Below are positions 38,178 to 47,976 of a stretch of DNA of 53,466 nucleotides, one piece after another. This DNA comes from an uncultured Pseudomonadales bacterium (GTDB taxonomy: Bacteria; Pseudomonadota; Gammaproteobacteria; Pseudomonadales; Azotimanducaceae), in the NCBI GenBank assembly GCA_937921865.1, contig CAKZWF010000069.1, positions 1 through 53,466 on the forward strand. The letters run 5' to 3'. The translations under genes were made by a program, and so were the position numbers. Every line of letters begins with the position of its first letter. The first letter of the stretch is position 1. The notes beneath the pieces were generated by a model. The model was not told the DNA's origin, did not search any database, and saw only the letters and a program-made list of their open reading frames with translations.

Positions 38178-38525
38178 CTAAAACTCCAATCCGCCTTCGC
38201 GGGCCGCTTCGGCCAGCGCTTTAACTCGTCCGTGGTACTTGAAGCCGGAGCGATCGAAAGCAACCTTTGATACACCGGCAGCTTTGGCCCGCTCAGCAAT
38301 CAGCTTGCCAACGCCAGATGCGGCATCAACGTTACCGGTATTGCCACCACGCAGGTCTTTGTCCAGCGTCGAGGCTGCAGCAAGTACCGCATCTCCAGCC
38401 GGGGCAATGATCTGGGCATAGATATGCCGAGGTGTTCTGTTCACCGTCAGTCGCACAGCACCGAGTTCGCGCATCTTGGCGCGGCCACGACGAGCACGCT
38501 TGTACCTTGCTGCCTTCTTGTCCAT
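38178..38525 (-). CDS. rplR: 50S ribosomal protein L18
   Basis: Binds 5S rRNA together with L5 and L25. The 115 residues end in [27 protein letters not shown], the conserved L18 terminus. Twelve bases after rplF. Confidence 0.99.
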   Translation of the reverse strand: MDKKAARYKRARRGRAKMRELGAVRLTVNRTPRHIYAQIIAPAGDAVLAAASTLDKDLRGGNTGNVDAASGVGKLIAERAKAAGVSKVAFDRSGFKYHGRVKALAEAAREGGLEF

Positions 38526-38537
38526 TACTCTTACCTG

Positions 38538-39071
38538 TTACTTCTTCTTGGCTTCTTTACGCCGCACCCGCTCACCCGCGTAGCGAACACCCTTGCCTTT
38601 GTATGGCTCCGGCGGTCGATAAGCGCGGATTTCTGCAGAAACCTGACCTACCAGTTGCTTATCCACACCTGAAATCACAATTTCCGTCTGAGTTGGCGTC
38701 TCCGCCTTAACGCCTTCCGGCAGTTCATACTCAACAGGGTGCGAGAAGCCGAGCTGTAGATTCAGCTTCTTGCCCTGGGCTTGTGCCCGATAACCAACGC
38801 CCTGCAGCTGAAGGCGCTTTTCCCAACCTTCGGAAACGCCTTTCACCATGTTGCTCACAATGGCGCGGGTTGTACCGGACATTGCCCGTGCTTCTTTGCT
38901 GCCGCTGCGGGCACCAAACGTCAAGGTGCCGTCTGCCTGTTCAACTTCCACATCTTTGTGCAGATCGAAAGACAATGCGCCCTTCCCGCCTTTGATGCTG
39001 ATCTGCTGCCCGTCGATTTTGATTTCGACGCCGGATGGCAGTTCTACCGGATTATTGGCAATTCGAGACAT
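38538..39071 (-). CDS. rplF: 50S ribosomal protein L6
   Basis: Lies near the factor-binding site of the large subunit. The 177 residues form two repeated alpha/beta domains; the C-terminal signature [20 protein letters not shown] is intact. Twelve bases after rpsH. Confidence 0.99.
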   Translation of the reverse strand: MSRIANNPVELPSGVEIKIDGQQISIKGGKGALSFDLHKDVEVEQADGTLTFGARSGSKEARAMSGTTRAIVSNMVKGVSEGWEKRLQLQGVGYRAQAQGKKLNLQLGFSHPVEYELPEGVKAETPTQTEIVISGVDKQLVGQVSAEIRAYRPPEPYKGKGVRYAGERVRRKEAKKK

Positions 39072-39083
39072 TTTCGAACCTCG

Positions 39084-39476
39084 TTAAAATACCGTGCAGA
39101 GCACTTCGCCGCCGATTCCGGCAGCTCTTGCTGCCCGATCAGTCAGCAGACCCTTATTGGTGCTGACAATGGCGACGCCCAGCCCACCGCGAATGTTTGG
39201 CAGGTCTTCACAGGCTTTGTATACCCGTAATCCTGGCCGACTCACCCGAGAAATTTCTTCGATCACGGGAGTACCATTGTGATAGCGAAGCTGAACTGTG
39301 AGTGTCGGCTTGGCTTCGTTGTCAGAGCTGAAACCCGCGATATAGCCTTCTTCCTGGAGTACCTGGCAGATTGCCATTTTGGTCTTGGAAGAGGGCATTG
39401 CAACGTCAGCATGACCGGCGCGCTGGGCATTCCGGATGCGGGTCAACAGGTCTGATACTGGATCTTGCATGGACAT
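39084..39476 (-). CDS. rpsH: 30S ribosomal protein S8
   Basis: Central-domain 16S rRNA binder; in E. coli it represses the spc operon by binding near the rplE start. The predicted 130 residues start [18 protein letters not shown] as in E. coli and end with the signature [20 protein letters not shown] near the C-terminus. The ATG at 39476 is chosen by this homology. Confidence 0.98.
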   Translation of the reverse strand: MSMQDPVSDLLTRIRNAQRAGHADVAMPSSKTKMAICQVLQEEGYIAGFSSDNEAKPTLTVQLRYHNGTPVIEEISRVSRPGLRVYKACEDLPNIRGGLGVAIVSTNKGLLTDRAARAAGIGGEVLCTVF

Positions 39477-39486
39477 ATCTGTGCTC

Positions 39487-39792
39487 CTACCAGCTAGCCT
39501 TGACCAGGCCAGGCACATCGCCACGCATGGCCGCTTCACGCAGCTTGTTTCGTCCCAGACCAAACTTCCGATAAACACCGTGTGGCCGACCGGTTATCCC
39601 ACAGCGGCGCTGACGACGAACGGCACTCGCGTCGCGAGGCATCTTCTGCAGCTTGATCTGTGCATCCCACCGCTCTTCGTCGGAGAGATTACGGTCGTTA
39701 ATGATCTTTTTCAGCTCGGCCCGCTTGACTGCGTACTTTGCACACAGCTTGGCGCGCTTTTTTTCCCGCTCGACCATGGAAACTTTTGCCAT
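39487..39792 (-). CDS. rpsN: 30S ribosomal protein S14, zinc-free form
   Basis: The 101 residues start [13 protein letters not shown] and include [19 protein letters not shown]. This is the longer form without the CxxC...CxxC zinc ribbon. The start at 39792 is set by homology; the open frame extends upstream into rplE. Thirteen bases after rplE. Confidence 0.98.
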   Translation of the reverse strand: MAKVSMVEREKKRAKLCAKYAVKRAELKKIINDRNLSDEERWDAQIKLQKMPRDASAVRRQRRCGITGRPHGVYRKFGLGRNKLREAAMRGDVPGLVKASW

Positions 39793-39805
39793 TGCTAAAT
39801 CCCTC

Positions 39806-40345
39806 TTAAGCTCTGAACGGAAAATTGAAGGCGCGAAGCAGCGCCAGGCCTTCTTCGTCCGTTCGCGCGCTTGTGGTAATCGTAATATCGAGACCACGGA
39901 TCTTGTCAATCTTGTCGTAATCGATCTCGGCGAAAATAATCTGCTCGGTGACACCCATGGAAAAGTTGCCGCGGCCATCAAACGACTTCGGATTCAAACC
40001 ACGGAAATCTCTGGTCCGAGGAATCGCAATGCTGATCAGACGCTCGACAAACTCGTACATGCGAGCTCGACGCAGAGTAACCTTGCAGCCGATCGGCCAC
40101 CCGGCCCGGATCTTGAATCCTGCTTCGGACTTTCGAGCATTACGAACAATCGGCTTCTGACCGGCAATTGCCGCCATATCGGAAACCGCGTTTTCCATGA
40201 TCTTCCGGTCGCCTATGGCTTCGCCCACACCCATATTGAGGGTGACCTTCTCCAGGCGCGGTACTTCCATGATATTGCTCAGCGCCAGGTCGCCTTGCAG
40301 CTTTGGCCGGAGTTCATCAATGTAGTGCTGATAAAGATTTGACAT
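39806..40345 (-). CDS. rplE: 50S ribosomal protein L5
   Basis: Binds 5S rRNA and contacts P-site tRNA in the central protuberance. The 179 residues include [13 protein letters not shown] and [21 protein letters not shown], both standard. In E. coli the S8 repressor site lies around this gene's start; a matching structure was not resolved by eye. Confidence 0.99.
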   Translation of the reverse strand: MSNLYQHYIDELRPKLQGDLALSNIMEVPRLEKVTLNMGVGEAIGDRKIMENAVSDMAAIAGQKPIVRNARKSEAGFKIRAGWPIGCKVTLRRARMYEFVERLISIAIPRTRDFRGLNPKSFDGRGNFSMGVTEQIIFAEIDYDKIDKIRGLDITITTSARTDEEGLALLRAFNFPFRA

Positions 40346-40359
40346 GTTCTTCGGTCGTC

Positions 40360-40671
40360 TTAGTCGATTACTTTGCCGGTACTTTTAAAGAACCGGACCT
40401 TGTTGCCGTCGTCCTCGCGGATACCCACGCGGTCGCCTTTTTCTGCTTCGTCGTTCCAGATCGCCACGTTAGAGGCCTGAATCGGCGCTTCCTGTTCGAC
40501 GATGCCACCACGCTGACCCAGATTCGGATTGGGGCGCTGATGCTTTTTCACCAGGTTGACACCGGATACCAGCAGACGGCCGTCGCCCATTATTCGCAGC
40601 ACGTCGCCCCGTTTGCCTTTATCCCGACCGGTAATCACTACCACCTGGTCGTCCTTCTTAATCTTCAGCAT
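40360..40671 (-). CDS. rplX: 50S ribosomal protein L24
   Basis: Assembly-initiator protein near the exit tunnel. The 103 residues start with the KOW motif ([21 protein letters not shown]). Follows rplN by 34 bases. Confidence 0.98.
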   Translation of the reverse strand: MLKIKKDDQVVVITGRDKGKRGDVLRIMGDGRLLVSGVNLVKKHQRPNPNLGQRGGIVEQEAPIQASNVAIWNDEAEKGDRVGIREDDGNKVRFFKSTGKVID

Positions 40672-40705
40672 GTCTGAAACCCTAAATTCTGCTTGTGCTC
40701 TGTGT

Positions 40706-41074
40706 TCAGAGCACCTCTGGCGCCAGTGAAATGATGCGCATGAAGTTTTCGTTACGAAGCTCGCGCGTCACCGGACCGAAGATACGCGTACCAACCGGCT
40801 GATTCTGAGGATTCAGCAGGACCGCAGCGTTCTGATCGAACTTGATCAATGAGCCATCAGGGCGGCGAACGCCTTTTCGGGTTCGCACTACAACCGCGTT
40901 CATCACCTGGCCCTTCTTAACCCGGCCTCGCGGAATTGCTTCCTTCACCGTGACCTTTATGATGTCGCCAATCCCCGCGTAGCGACGATGAGAGCCACCG
41001 AGCACCTTGATACACTGAACTCTACGGGCGCCGCTGTTATCCGCAATATCCAACATTGTTTCAGTCTGAATCAT
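40706..41074 (-). CDS. rplN: 50S ribosomal protein L14
   Basis: Intersubunit-bridge protein and the binding target of the RsfS encoded elsewhere in this window. The 122 residues contain [16 protein letters not shown] and the terminal [11 protein letters not shown]. Three bases after rpsQ, so there is no room for the separate spc promoter seen before rplN in E. coli. Confidence 0.99.
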   Translation of the reverse strand: MIQTETMLDIADNSGARRVQCIKVLGGSHRRYAGIGDIIKVTVKEAIPRGRVKKGQVMNAVVVRTRKGVRRPDGSLIKFDQNAAVLLNPQNQPVGTRIFGPVTRELRNENFMRIISLAPEVL

Positions 41075-41077
41075 TGC

Positions 41078-41362
41078 CTAAACCACCCCACGTGCGCGTT
41101 CAACGATGTTCTCGAGCATCCACGACTTCGTTTTCGACAGCGGGCGACATTCTTTGATAGTCACTACGTCACCTATGTTGCAGCTGTTGTCTGCATCGTG
41201 AGCATGAATTTTCGAAGAACGACGAATAATCTTGCCGTAAACCGGGTGCTGTACCCGTCGCTCGATCAGCACCGTGATGGTCTTGTCCATCTTGTTGCTG
41301 ACTACGGTCCCCGTCGCCGTGCGCTTCGACAGTTCGTTGGTTTCGCTGATTTCTTCAGCCAT
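41078..41362 (-). CDS. rpsQ: 30S ribosomal protein S17
   Basis: Primary 16S rRNA binder with an OB-fold. The 94 residues include [27 protein letters not shown] and [18 protein letters not shown]. Its start overlaps rpmC by 8 bases. Confidence 0.98.
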   Translation of the reverse strand: MAEEISETNELSKRTATGTVVSNKMDKTITVLIERRVQHPVYGKIIRRSSKIHAHDADNSCNIGDVVTIKECRPLSKTKSWMLENIVERARGVV

Positions 41363-41546
41363 TGTTCTTCTCCTGGATCACCGTCTTGATCCGCGCGATA
41401 TCACGACGCGCTTCGTGCAGCAGATGGTGCTGACCCAACTGGCCACTGGCTTTCTGCATACGCAGATGAAACTGCTCTTTCCGCAGCTTCAGCAGCTCTT
41501 CGTTAAGTTCCTGGGCGCTTTTCTCACGCAGTTCTGACGCTTTCAT
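41355..41546 (-). CDS. rpmC: 50S ribosomal protein L29
   Basis: A 63-residue two-helix hairpin at the tunnel exit that takes part in docking nascent-chain factors. [19 protein letters not shown] and the [15 protein letters not shown] second helix are clear. Thirteen bases after rplP. Confidence 0.97.
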   Translation of the reverse strand: MKASELREKSAQELNEELLKLRKEQFHLRMQKASGQLGQHHLLHEARRDIARIKTVIQEKNNG

Positions 41547-41559
41547 TCCAGACTGTCGC

Positions 41560-41973
41560 CTACATTACGTTGCGTTTTACAAATGCCGTCTTAAACGGCA
41601 ATTTAGCGGCGGCGAGGGTGAACGCTTCACGCGCCACATCTTCCGGCACACCTTCCATCTCGTAGAGCATCCGCCCAGGCTGGATCTGAGCGACCCAGTA
41701 CTCGACGTTGCCTTTACCTTTCCCCTGGCGCACTTCCAGCGGCTTTTTGGTGATCGGCTTATCCGGGAAAACCCGAATCCAGATCTTGCCACCCCGCTTG
41801 ACGTGTCGGGTCATGGCGCGTCGGGCAGCTTCAATCTGCCGTGCCGTCAAACGACCGCGCCCTAGCGACTTCAGACCAAACTCACCGAAGCTGACCCGGC
41901 TACCGCGCTGGGCCAGACCGCGGTTGCGGCCCTTGTGCATTTTCCTGAACTTTGTTCTTTTCGGCTGTAACAC
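41560..41973 (-). CDS. rplP: 50S ribosomal protein L16
   Basis: Organises the A-site tRNA region of the large subunit. The 137 residues begin [19 protein letters not shown] and include the [28 protein letters not shown] segment typical of L16. Follows rpsC by 25 bases. Confidence 0.99.
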   Translation of the reverse strand: MLQPKRTKFRKMHKGRNRGLAQRGSRVSFGEFGLKSLGRGRLTARQIEAARRAMTRHVKRGGKIWIRVFPDKPITKKPLEVRQGKGKGNVEYWVAQIQPGRMLYEMEGVPEDVAREAFTLAAAKLPFKTAFVKRNVM

Positions 41974-41998
41974 TTGTTAACCCTTCAACCGTATCCGC

Positions 41999-42658
41999 TC
42001 AGCCGGCTGCCGCAGCAGCCTCTTCGCCAGAGCCAATGATTTCGCCTTTGAAAACCCAGACTTTGATGCCGAGAATTCCGTAGGTGGTTTTCGCTTCCCA
42101 GGTGGCGTAGTCGATGTCCGCCCTCAGGGTATGCAGAGGTACCCGACCTTCGTGGTAGACCTCAGAGCGGGCAATTTCAGCACCACCCAGACGCCCCGCA
42201 ACTCGAACTTTGATGCCCTGCGCACCCAGACGCATCGCGTTCTGCATGACTCGACGCATCGCGCGTCGAAACTGCACGCGACGTTCGAGCTGCTGCGCGA
42301 CATTCTGGGCAACCAGCAGCGCGTCGAGTTCCGGCTTGCGGATTTCCTCGATATTGACGTGCACAGGCACACCCATCAGCTGGGAAATTTCCCGGCGCAG
42401 GCGCTCTACGTCTTCACCCTTTTTACCGATAACAATACCGGGTCGCGCGGTATGAATCGTTATCCGGGCAGTCTGGGCTGGACGCTCAATCTCAATTCGA
42501 CTGATTGACGCCTGACTCAAACGCTTACGCAGGAAATCGCGAACCTCCAGGTCATTAAGCAGGTACTCCGGATAGGTCTTTTTATCCGCGTACCAGACCG
42601 AAGAGTGGTCTTTGACGATTCCCAGGCGAATGCCGGTTGGGTGTACTTTTTGTCCCAT
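41999..42658 (-). CDS. rpsC: 30S ribosomal protein S3
   Basis: mRNA-entry protein with helicase-like function together with S4 and S5. The 219 residues start [14 protein letters not shown], with a KH domain ([15 protein letters not shown] at about 74-88) and the C-terminal S3 domain ending near [11 protein letters not shown]. Six bases after rplV. Confidence 0.99.
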   Translation of the reverse strand: MGQKVHPTGIRLGIVKDHSSVWYADKKTYPEYLLNDLEVRDFLRKRLSQASISRIEIERPAQTARITIHTARPGIVIGKKGEDVERLRREISQLMGVPVHVNIEEIRKPELDALLVAQNVAQQLERRVQFRRAMRRVMQNAMRLGAQGIKVRVAGRLGGAEIARSEVYHEGRVPLHTLRADIDYATWEAKTTYGILGIKVWVFKGEIIGSGEEAAAAAG

Positions 42659-42664
42659 AGTCTT

Positions 42665-42997
42665 TTACTCGTCCGTTACCGTCACGGTGACATGACAGGT
42701 CCGTTTTAAGATTCGATCCGCCCGACCTTTAGCTCGCGGACGAATCCGCTTCATGGTCAGACCTTCATTGACGAAAACCTCAGAGATTTTCAGCTCATCA
42801 ACATCCGCGCCTTCGTTGTTTTCCGCGTTAGCAATGGCTGATTCAACAACCTTACGGACCAGGCCAGCACCCTTCTGAGTGCTGAAATTCAGGATGTCGA
42901 GGGCATCGCTCACCGGACGGCCACGAACCTGGTCAACTACCAGCCGCGCCTTCTGCGGAGAGATCCCCAATCTTTTTGCCGTTGCACTTACCTGCAT
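42665..42997 (-). CDS. rplV: 50S ribosomal protein L22
   Basis: Tunnel-lining protein whose beta-hairpin is a site of macrolide resistance. The 110 residues contain [18 protein letters not shown] and the hairpin region [18 protein letters not shown]. Follows rpsS by 41 bases. Confidence 0.99.
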   Translation of the reverse strand: MQVSATAKRLGISPQKARLVVDQVRGRPVSDALDILNFSTQKGAGLVRKVVESAIANAENNEGADVDELKISEVFVNEGLTMKRIRPRAKGRADRILKRTCHVTVTVTDE

Positions 42998-43038
42998 GAC
43001 TTTCTCGATTCTTCTGCGTTAGCTTTCTTCGATCGCAA

Positions 43039-43314
43039 TCAGCGACGCGATTTCTTGTCTGCCGCATGCCCACGATAGGTGCGGGTCGGGGCAAACTCAC
43101 CCAGCTTGTGACCAACCATGTCTTCGTTGATCAGAACTGGAACATGTTGGCGGCCGTTATGTATGGCGATAGTGAGACCAACCATGTCTGGCAGCACCAT
43201 GGAACGACGAGACCAGGTTTTGATCGGTCGCTTATCGTTGTTTGCGGACGCGGTCTCCACCTTCTTTACCAGGTGCAGATCTACAAACGGTCCTTTATGC
43301 AGCGAACGTGGCAT
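43039..43314 (-). CDS. rpsS: 30S ribosomal protein S19
   Basis: Head protein beside S13. The 91 residues start [15 protein letters not shown] and contain the family signature [17 protein letters not shown]. Two bases after rplB. Confidence 0.99.
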   Translation of the reverse strand: MPRSLHKGPFVDLHLVKKVETASANNDKRPIKTWSRRSMVLPDMVGLTIAIHNGRQHVPVLINEDMVGHKLGEFAPTRTYRGHAADKKSRR

Positions 43315-43316
43315 CT

Positions 43317-44144
43317 CTATCTCCTACCGCGACGTCGGACGATGAGTTTGTCCGTGCGCTTGTTCTTTCTGGTCTTGTAACCTTTAGTCGGCATGCCCCA
43401 GGGTGATACCGGGTGGCGGCCACCTGAAGTTTTCCCTTCACCACCACCATGCGGGTGGTCAACCGGGTTCATCGCTACACCCCGGACGGTCGGTCGAACA
43501 CCACGCCAGCGTTTAGCGCCAGCTTTACCCAGTGAGCGCAGGCTGTGTTCGCTGTTGCCTACTTCACCCAACGTTGCGCGACACTCAGACAGCACCCGGC
43601 GCATTTCACCAGAACGCATTCGCAACGTGGCGTAGGTACCTTCACGAGCAACCAGCTGACAGGACGTGCCCGCGCTTCGGGCCATCTGTCCACCTTTGCC
43701 CGGCTTGAGTTCAACACAGTGAACTACGCTACCGACCGGGACGTTACGCAATGCCATGGTGTTGCCGGCACGGATCGGTGCGGTGGTGCCACTCATCAAC
43801 TCATCGCCGGCTTTAACACCGCGCGGAGCAATGATGTAGCGCCATTCGCCATCCAGATACTTCAGCAGCGCCAGATTCGCCGACCGGTTGGGATCGTACT
43901 CAAGACGCTCAACTGTCGCCGGGATACCGTCTTTGTTGCGCTTGAAATCGACAAGCCGGTAATGCTGCTTATGACCACCACCACGATGCCGGGTAGTAAT
44001 TCGACCAGCATTGTTGCGGCCGCCGGTCCTGCTCTTTTTAGCGAGCAGCGCTTTATGGGCCCCACCTTTATGCAGGTCCGGGTTAACAACCTTGACGACA
44101 AAACGGCGCCCAGGTGATGTTGGTTTTGCTTTAACAACCGCCAT
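43317..44144 (-). CDS. rplB: 50S ribosomal protein L2
   Basis: Needed for subunit association and peptidyl-transferase activity. The 275 residues contain the conserved [14 protein letters not shown] with the essential His near residue 229, and a basic C-terminus [14 protein letters not shown]. Nine bases after rplW. Confidence 0.99.
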   Translation of the reverse strand: MAVVKAKPTSPGRRFVVKVVNPDLHKGGAHKALLAKKSRTGGRNNAGRITTRHRGGGHKQHYRLVDFKRNKDGIPATVERLEYDPNRSANLALLKYLDGEWRYIIAPRGVKAGDELMSGTTAPIRAGNTMALRNVPVGSVVHCVELKPGKGGQMARSAGTSCQLVAREGTYATLRMRSGEMRRVLSECRATLGEVGNSEHSLRSLGKAGAKRWRGVRPTVRGVAMNPVDHPHGGGEGKTSGGRHPVSPWGMPTKGYKTRKNKRTDKLIVRRRGRR

Positions 44145-44153
44145 GACTGCTTC

Positions 44154-44450
44154 TTAGTCCGTTACCATGAAGTCGATGTCCTGCCCTGCAGAGACTCGAA
44201 CGTATGCTTTTTTCCAATCTTTCTTTCGCGACATACCACGCTGGGTCTTCTTGCTCTTACCCTTGACGTTCAGCGTGGATACGTTTTCTACGGTTACCTG
44301 AAACAGCGTTTCCACCGCTTCTTTAATTTCCGCTTTCGTCGCGTCAGTCGCTACCTTGAAAGCGTACTGATTGCTGTTGTCGCCGAGTCCAGAAACCTTT
44401 TCGGTGAAATGAGGCTCGACGATAACCGTGTAAACACGCTCCTGATTCAT
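44154..44450 (-). CDS. rplW: 50S ribosomal protein L23
   Basis: Tunnel-exit protein that docks trigger factor and SRP. The 98 residues include [13 protein letters not shown] and [19 protein letters not shown] segments, ending near [15 protein letters not shown]. Overlaps rplD by 4 bases. Confidence 0.98.
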   Translation of the reverse strand: MNQERVYTVIVEPHFTEKVSGLGDNSNQYAFKVATDATKAEIKEAVETLFQVTVENVSTLNVKGKSKKTQRGMSRKKDWKKAYVRVSAGQDIDFMVTD

Positions 44451-45052
44451 GCCAGCGACTCCTCTAGCTTTTTGAGCGCGCTAACGGTGATCAGAACCTT
44501 TTCATAACTGATCAGGCTGACCGGATCGACACCTTCAACATCCCGCACGTCGACATGCTTGAGATTCCGGGCCGCCAGATAAAGGTTCTCGTCAACGGTC
44601 TCACTGATGATCAGTACGTTGTCCAGTGCCAGAGGCTTAAGTTGCTCGAGCAAAGCCTTGGTCTTCGGCGCATCTACTGAGAATGATTCACAGGCGACCA
44701 GCCGATCCTGTCGAATCAGCTCAGACAGAATGCACTGCAGCGCACCGCGGTACATCTTACGGTTGACCTTCTGCGAGTGATCCTGAGGGCGAGCGGCAAA
44801 GGTCGCGCCTCCACCACGCCAGATCGGGCTGCTACGGGTACCCGCGCGAGCGCGGCCGGTGCCTTTCTGGCGCCAGGGTTTGCGGCCGCCACCACGCACA
44901 TCAGAGCGCGACTTCTGGCTTTTGGTGCCTTGACGCGCGCCAGCCATATAAGCGACGACCACCTGGTGGACGAGCGCTTCATTGTATTCTCTTGCAAACG
45001 CGGTCTCGGAGATCTCTACGCTACCACCGTCTGTTGCCAAGCTCAGGTTCAT
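44447..45052 (-). CDS. rplD: 50S ribosomal protein L4
   Basis: Tunnel-wall protein; in E. coli L4 also represses the S10 operon by acting on its leader at transcription and translation. The 201 residues include the extended loop [27 protein letters not shown] and the terminal [17 protein letters not shown] candidate target leader precedes rpsJ (46299-46465). Confidence 0.98.
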   Translation of the reverse strand: MNLSLATDGGSVEISETAFAREYNEALVHQVVVAYMAGARQGTKSQKSRSDVRGGGRKPWRQKGTGRARAGTRSSPIWRGGGATFAARPQDHSQKVNRKMYRGALQCILSELIRQDRLVACESFSVDAPKTKALLEQLKPLALDNVLIISETVDENLYLAARNLKHVDVRDVEGVDPVSLISYEKVLITVSALKKLEESLA

Positions 45053-45085
45053 CTCCTGTCTTCCTCTTTCCCTTACACCCTAAGG

Positions 45086-45733
45086 TCAGGCTTTAACTGC
45101 GGGTCGGATGTAAACGTTGCCGCCGGCCGGTCCAGGCACAGCGCCCTTGACCAACAGCAGATTTCGGTCGGCATCTACTCTCACCACTTCCAGGTTCTGA
45201 GTCGTGACTTGAACATTGCCGAGATGGCCAGCCATCTTCTTACCCTTGAACACTCGGCCGGGCGTCTGGCATTGGCCGATAGAGCCCGGAGCACGGTGCG
45301 AAATGGAGTTGCCGTGGCTGTTATCCTGGCCGCGGAAGTTCCAGCGCTTAATGGCTCCGGCAAAACCTTTACCTTTTGATACGCCACGGACGTCAACTTT
45401 CTGGCCAGCTTCGAATTGATCAACGCTAAGCTCAGCACCAACCGCAACCTCTTCATCAGCGCCACTTTTGTCGCCGTCCAGCCGGAATTCCCAAAGACCG
45501 CGACCCGCGGCCGTGTTTGCCTTGGCAAAATGCCCGGCGTTGGGCTTCTTAACTCGATTCTGTCGAACTTCACCGGTGGTGACCTGAACGGCCGTGTAGC
45601 CATCCGTCTCCGCCGACTTAACCTGGGTGATCCGGTTTGGTGTTACTTCGATCACGGTTACCGGCACTGACGCGCCGTCTTCCGTGAACACCCGGGTCAT
45701 CCCGCTCTTTCTGCCTACCACACCGATTGTCAT
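45086..45733 (-). CDS. rplC: 50S ribosomal protein L3
   Basis: Early-assembly protein reaching the peptidyl-transferase centre. The 215 residues include [21 protein letters not shown] with the Gln that is methylated in E. coli L3, and [13 protein letters not shown]. It is separated from rpsJ by 253 bases, much more than usual, with two hairpins in the gap. Confidence 0.99.
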   Translation of the reverse strand: MTIGVVGRKSGMTRVFTEDGASVPVTVIEVTPNRITQVKSAETDGYTAVQVTTGEVRQNRVKKPNAGHFAKANTAAGRGLWEFRLDGDKSGADEEVAVGAELSVDQFEAGQKVDVRGVSKGKGFAGAIKRWNFRGQDNSHGNSISHRAPGSIGQCQTPGRVFKGKKMAGHLGNVQVTTQNLEVVRVDADRNLLLVKGAVPGPAGGNVYIRPAVKA

Positions 45734-45860
45734 CGTTATGCGCTCGCTAGCCTTGTTTCTCTTCGCTGATGGCCGTCGCCGGACATCTCATAAAATCTTT
45801 CTTCGACCAGCTACCATCTGGTTCGCCGGCTCAGCCGTCGACAATTTGCCTGGGCCAGAT

Positions 45861-45937
45861 GCCAAGACCGTTTATCACCACGCCATGAGCGAACTGATAA
45901 ACGGTCTTAGCACCTTTTCTGGCCCCCTATCGGGGCC
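45861..45937 (-). promoter_or_regulatory. Two hairpins in the rpsJ-rplC gap
   Basis: Perfect 14-base arms AAGACCGTTTATCA (45864-45877) and TGATAAACGGTCTT (45895-45908) enclose 17 bases. A second hairpin GGCCCC/GGGGCC lies at 45921-45937. Neither is followed by a T-run on the minus strand, so they are not standard terminators. Processing, attenuation or an inserted palindrome are possible. The rest of the gap shows no gene. Confidence 0.6.
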
Positions 45938-45986
45938 CTGTTGCGGAACCGGCGCTTGAGCTGGCTCCGGTCTCTATATCTGATTA

Positions 45987-46298
45987 CTAGTTCAGACTGA
46001 TCTGAACTTCCACACCTGCTGCCAGATCCAGCTTCATCAGGGCATCCACGGTCTTCTCGGTGGGCTCGACAATATCCAGCAGGCGCTTGTGGGTTCGAAT
46101 CTCATACTGATCACGCGCATCTTTATTGACATGGGGCGATACCAGAATGGTAAATCGTTCTTTACGGGTCGGCAGCGGGATAGGACCGCGCACTTGTGCA
46201 CCCGTACGTTTTGCCGTTTCGACAATTTCCAAGGTCGAGACGTCAATCAGCCTGTGGTCAAAAGCCTTCAGGCGTATACGAATCCGCTGATTCTGCAC
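45987..46298 (-). CDS. rpsJ: 30S ribosomal protein S10 (NusE)
   Basis: Small-subunit head protein that also joins NusB in transcription antitermination. The 103 residues include the signature [31 protein letters not shown] and end in [12 protein letters not shown]. First gene of the S10 cluster, preceded by a structured leader and a strong promoter; tuf, its usual upstream neighbour, is 7 kb away. Confidence 0.98.
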   Translation of the reverse strand: MQNQRIRIRLKAFDHRLIDVSTLEIVETAKRTGAQVRGPIPLPTRKERFTILVSPHVNKDARDQYEIRTHKRLLDIVEPTEKTVDALMKLDLAAGVEVQISLN

Positions 46299-46465
46299 CA
46301 GTGAGCAACTCCAAAAACATTAAAATCGTTGATCGCGTGAGAAGACGGTTAACGCGAGGTCTCCCCCGTTCCGTTGAGCGGTTGCCCCGTGCGAAGCCTC
46401 TGCTTCGCAATCAACCGCTCGCGATCAACTCTGCGCACGACCTGTTCCGTTGCCGGAATCAGGGA
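46299..46465 (-). promoter_or_regulatory. Structured S10-operon leader, candidate L4 target
   Basis: About 167 nt between the predicted start site and rpsJ. A central hairpin (46376-46420) pairs GAGCGGTTG with CAACCGCTC around an inner GCGAAGC/GCTTCGC stem. An outer stem joins GTTGATCGCG (complement of 46420-46429) to CGCGATCAAC (complement of 46328-46337), each ten bases. Position and length match the E. coli S10 leader (about 170 nt), but no L4 recognition sequence has been matched. Confidence 0.6.
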
Positions 46466-46471
46466 GCGCGA

Positions 46472-46500
46472 ATAATACAGATGGCCCCCATACCCCGCAA
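46472..46500 (-). promoter_or_regulatory. Sigma-70 promoter of the S10 cluster
   Basis: On the minus strand TTGCGG (-35, 46495-46500) and TATTAT (-10, 46472-46477) are exactly 17 bases apart; the following bases (TCGCGCTCCC) are GC-rich as in growth-rate-controlled promoters. Transcription should begin near 46465. Confidence 0.73.
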
Positions 46501-46616
46501 CACCTTTTTCGGGAGTTTCTGAAGCTTTCTTATGGATGCCGATTCAGCCGCTCGGAATTGGCCGGGCCACTCTAGCGCGGCCCCACCGTCATGCCTCTAA
46601 GTTCGCCTGATCCCTA

Positions 46617-46645
46617 TATAAAGGTGCACGGTTATAAAGGTGCAC
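46617..46645 (+). promoter_or_regulatory. Direct repeat ahead of the efflux operon, possible operator/promoter
   Basis: TATAAAGGTGCAC occurs at 46617-46629 and again at 46633-46645 (16-base period), with a partial third AGGTGCG after it. The repeat lies 130 bases before the adaptor gene and includes TATAAA -10-like hexamers. A regulator-binding site is plausible; no regulator gene is adjacent. Confidence 0.4.
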
Positions 46646-46774
46646 AGGTGCGAATAGCGCTACGGATAATGACGGCAACATGACCAACGCGTTAATGACA
46701 GCCGATAGCCATTCCTGCAAAATGTCCGGCCGCGCGGGGAAGCCACATTTCGATAAGGGCGGACGATTTCAAGG

Positions 46775-47974
46775 ATGTATAACAATAATAACCGTTCAGC
46801 GCACCGTGCTCTGATTTCGCTAGTAATCGCCGCTCTGCTGAGCGCCGGATGCAGCCAGGAAGTCCCCGCTCCGCAAGTACTGGATATCCCCTTTGTCGTT
46901 GTCGAAACCAAAGACATCACGATCCCCCTGGACATCGTCGGAGAGACCATCGGCTCTACAGATGTCACCATCCGGTCCCGGGTCGACGGCTTTCTCGACG
47001 GCATTCACTTCCTTGAAGGTTCATTTGTCGAAGAAGGCCAGCTGCTCTACACCATCGACCCCCAACCCTTAGAGGCCAAACTGGCTCAGGCCCAGGCATC
47101 CTATGCACAGGCACAAACCGGTCTGGCAAAAACCAGCGCCGATCTGGAACGCATACGGCCTCTGGCTGAGATGAAAGCGGTCAGCGCCCAGGATCTCGAC
47201 TCCGCTGTCGCGAACTACGAAGCTGCACAAAGTTTTGTCGACGCGGCAACCGCCCAGGTCGAACTGGCGAACCTGGAATTGGGATATACCAAGATCAAAG
47301 CGCCCGTATCCGGCTTGATCGGGCTGTCAGACGCTGAGGTCGGTGATTTCATAAACCAGCAGAATAATGGCGGACTGCTCAATATCGTCTCCCGAACAGA
47401 CCCCATTGGGGTCAGGGCGGCGATAGCAGAAAGAGCTTATCTGGTTGCTGCACGCAGAATCGTCGAACAAGACTCGCAAGCCGGCTTGAGCCGGGAAGAG
47501 CGTCCGGACAACCGGTCAAGCGAGGTACCGCTGACACTCACTTTGGCTGATGGCAAAATCTATGAACACACGGGGCATACCACCAAAATTGATCGCAATA
47601 TCGATGCGACCACCGGATCGTTGACCATCGAAGCAGAGTTCCCGAACCCGGACGAACTCCTGCGACCCGGCATGTTTGCCCGTATTCGCTTCGATGCAGC
47701 AGAACTTAAAGATGCTATCGAGGTTCCCCAAAGAGCAGTCAACGAGCTGCAATCGGCTTACAGGATTTTCGTAATTTTACCTGACAATACCATTGAGGTC
47801 AGGCAGGTCGAAGTGGGTCCACGCATGGGCAGCAACTGGATCATCGAGACCGGGCTAAAACCAGGCGATCGTATCGCTGTGGAAGGTCTGCTGCGCCTGC
47901 GCGGAGGCATGACCGTGAATCCAATACCCGCCGGGGCCAATGATCTGCCGCCAGTCGCCGATGCGGAGACCTGA
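46775..47974 (+). CDS. RND efflux periplasmic adaptor (membrane fusion protein)
   Basis: Bridges the inner-membrane pump and outer-membrane channel of a tripartite exporter. The 399 residues have a signal peptide with lipobox LSAGC (Cys26), so it is a lipoprotein. A barrel-sandwich segment is split by an alpha-helical hairpin (about 95-165, rich in Ala/Gln: AQAQASYAQAQ), then IKAPVSGLIG, a beta-barrel domain and a membrane-proximal domain ending near RIAVEGLLRLRGG. The ribosome binding site is weak. AcrA/MexE-like; exact substrate class unknown. Confidence 0.93.
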   Translation: MYNNNNRSAHRALISLVIAALLSAGCSQEVPAPQVLDIPFVVVETKDITIPLDIVGETIGSTDVTIRSRVDGFLDGIHFLEGSFVEEGQLLYTIDPQPLEAKLAQAQASYAQAQTGLAKTSADLERIRPLAEMKAVSAQDLDSAVANYEAAQSFVDAATAQVELANLELGYTKIKAPVSGLIGLSDAEVGDFINQQNNGGLLNIVSRTDPIGVRAAIAERAYLVAARRIVEQDSQAGLSREERPDNRSSEVPLTLTLADGKIYEHTGHTTKIDRNIDATTGSLTIEAEFPNPDELLRPGMFARIRFDAAELKDAIEVPQRAVNELQSAYRIFVILPDNTIEVRQVEVGPRMGSNWIIETGLKPGDRIAVEGLLRLRGGMTVNPIPAGANDLPPVADAET

Positions 47975-47976
47975 AC

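Larger units (their letters stand above)
46299..46774. other. 476-base divergent region between rpsJ and the efflux operon
   Basis: Contains the S10 leader and promoter on the minus strand, and a 13-base direct repeat ahead of the efflux genes. The part 46501-46610 shows no gene or clear signal. Confidence 0.8.

Noticed and set aside
40671..40705. Separate spc promoter before rplX/rplN
   Set aside because: The rpsQ-rplN gap is 3 bases and the rplN-rplX gap 34 bases, with no good -35/-10 pair seen on the minus strand.
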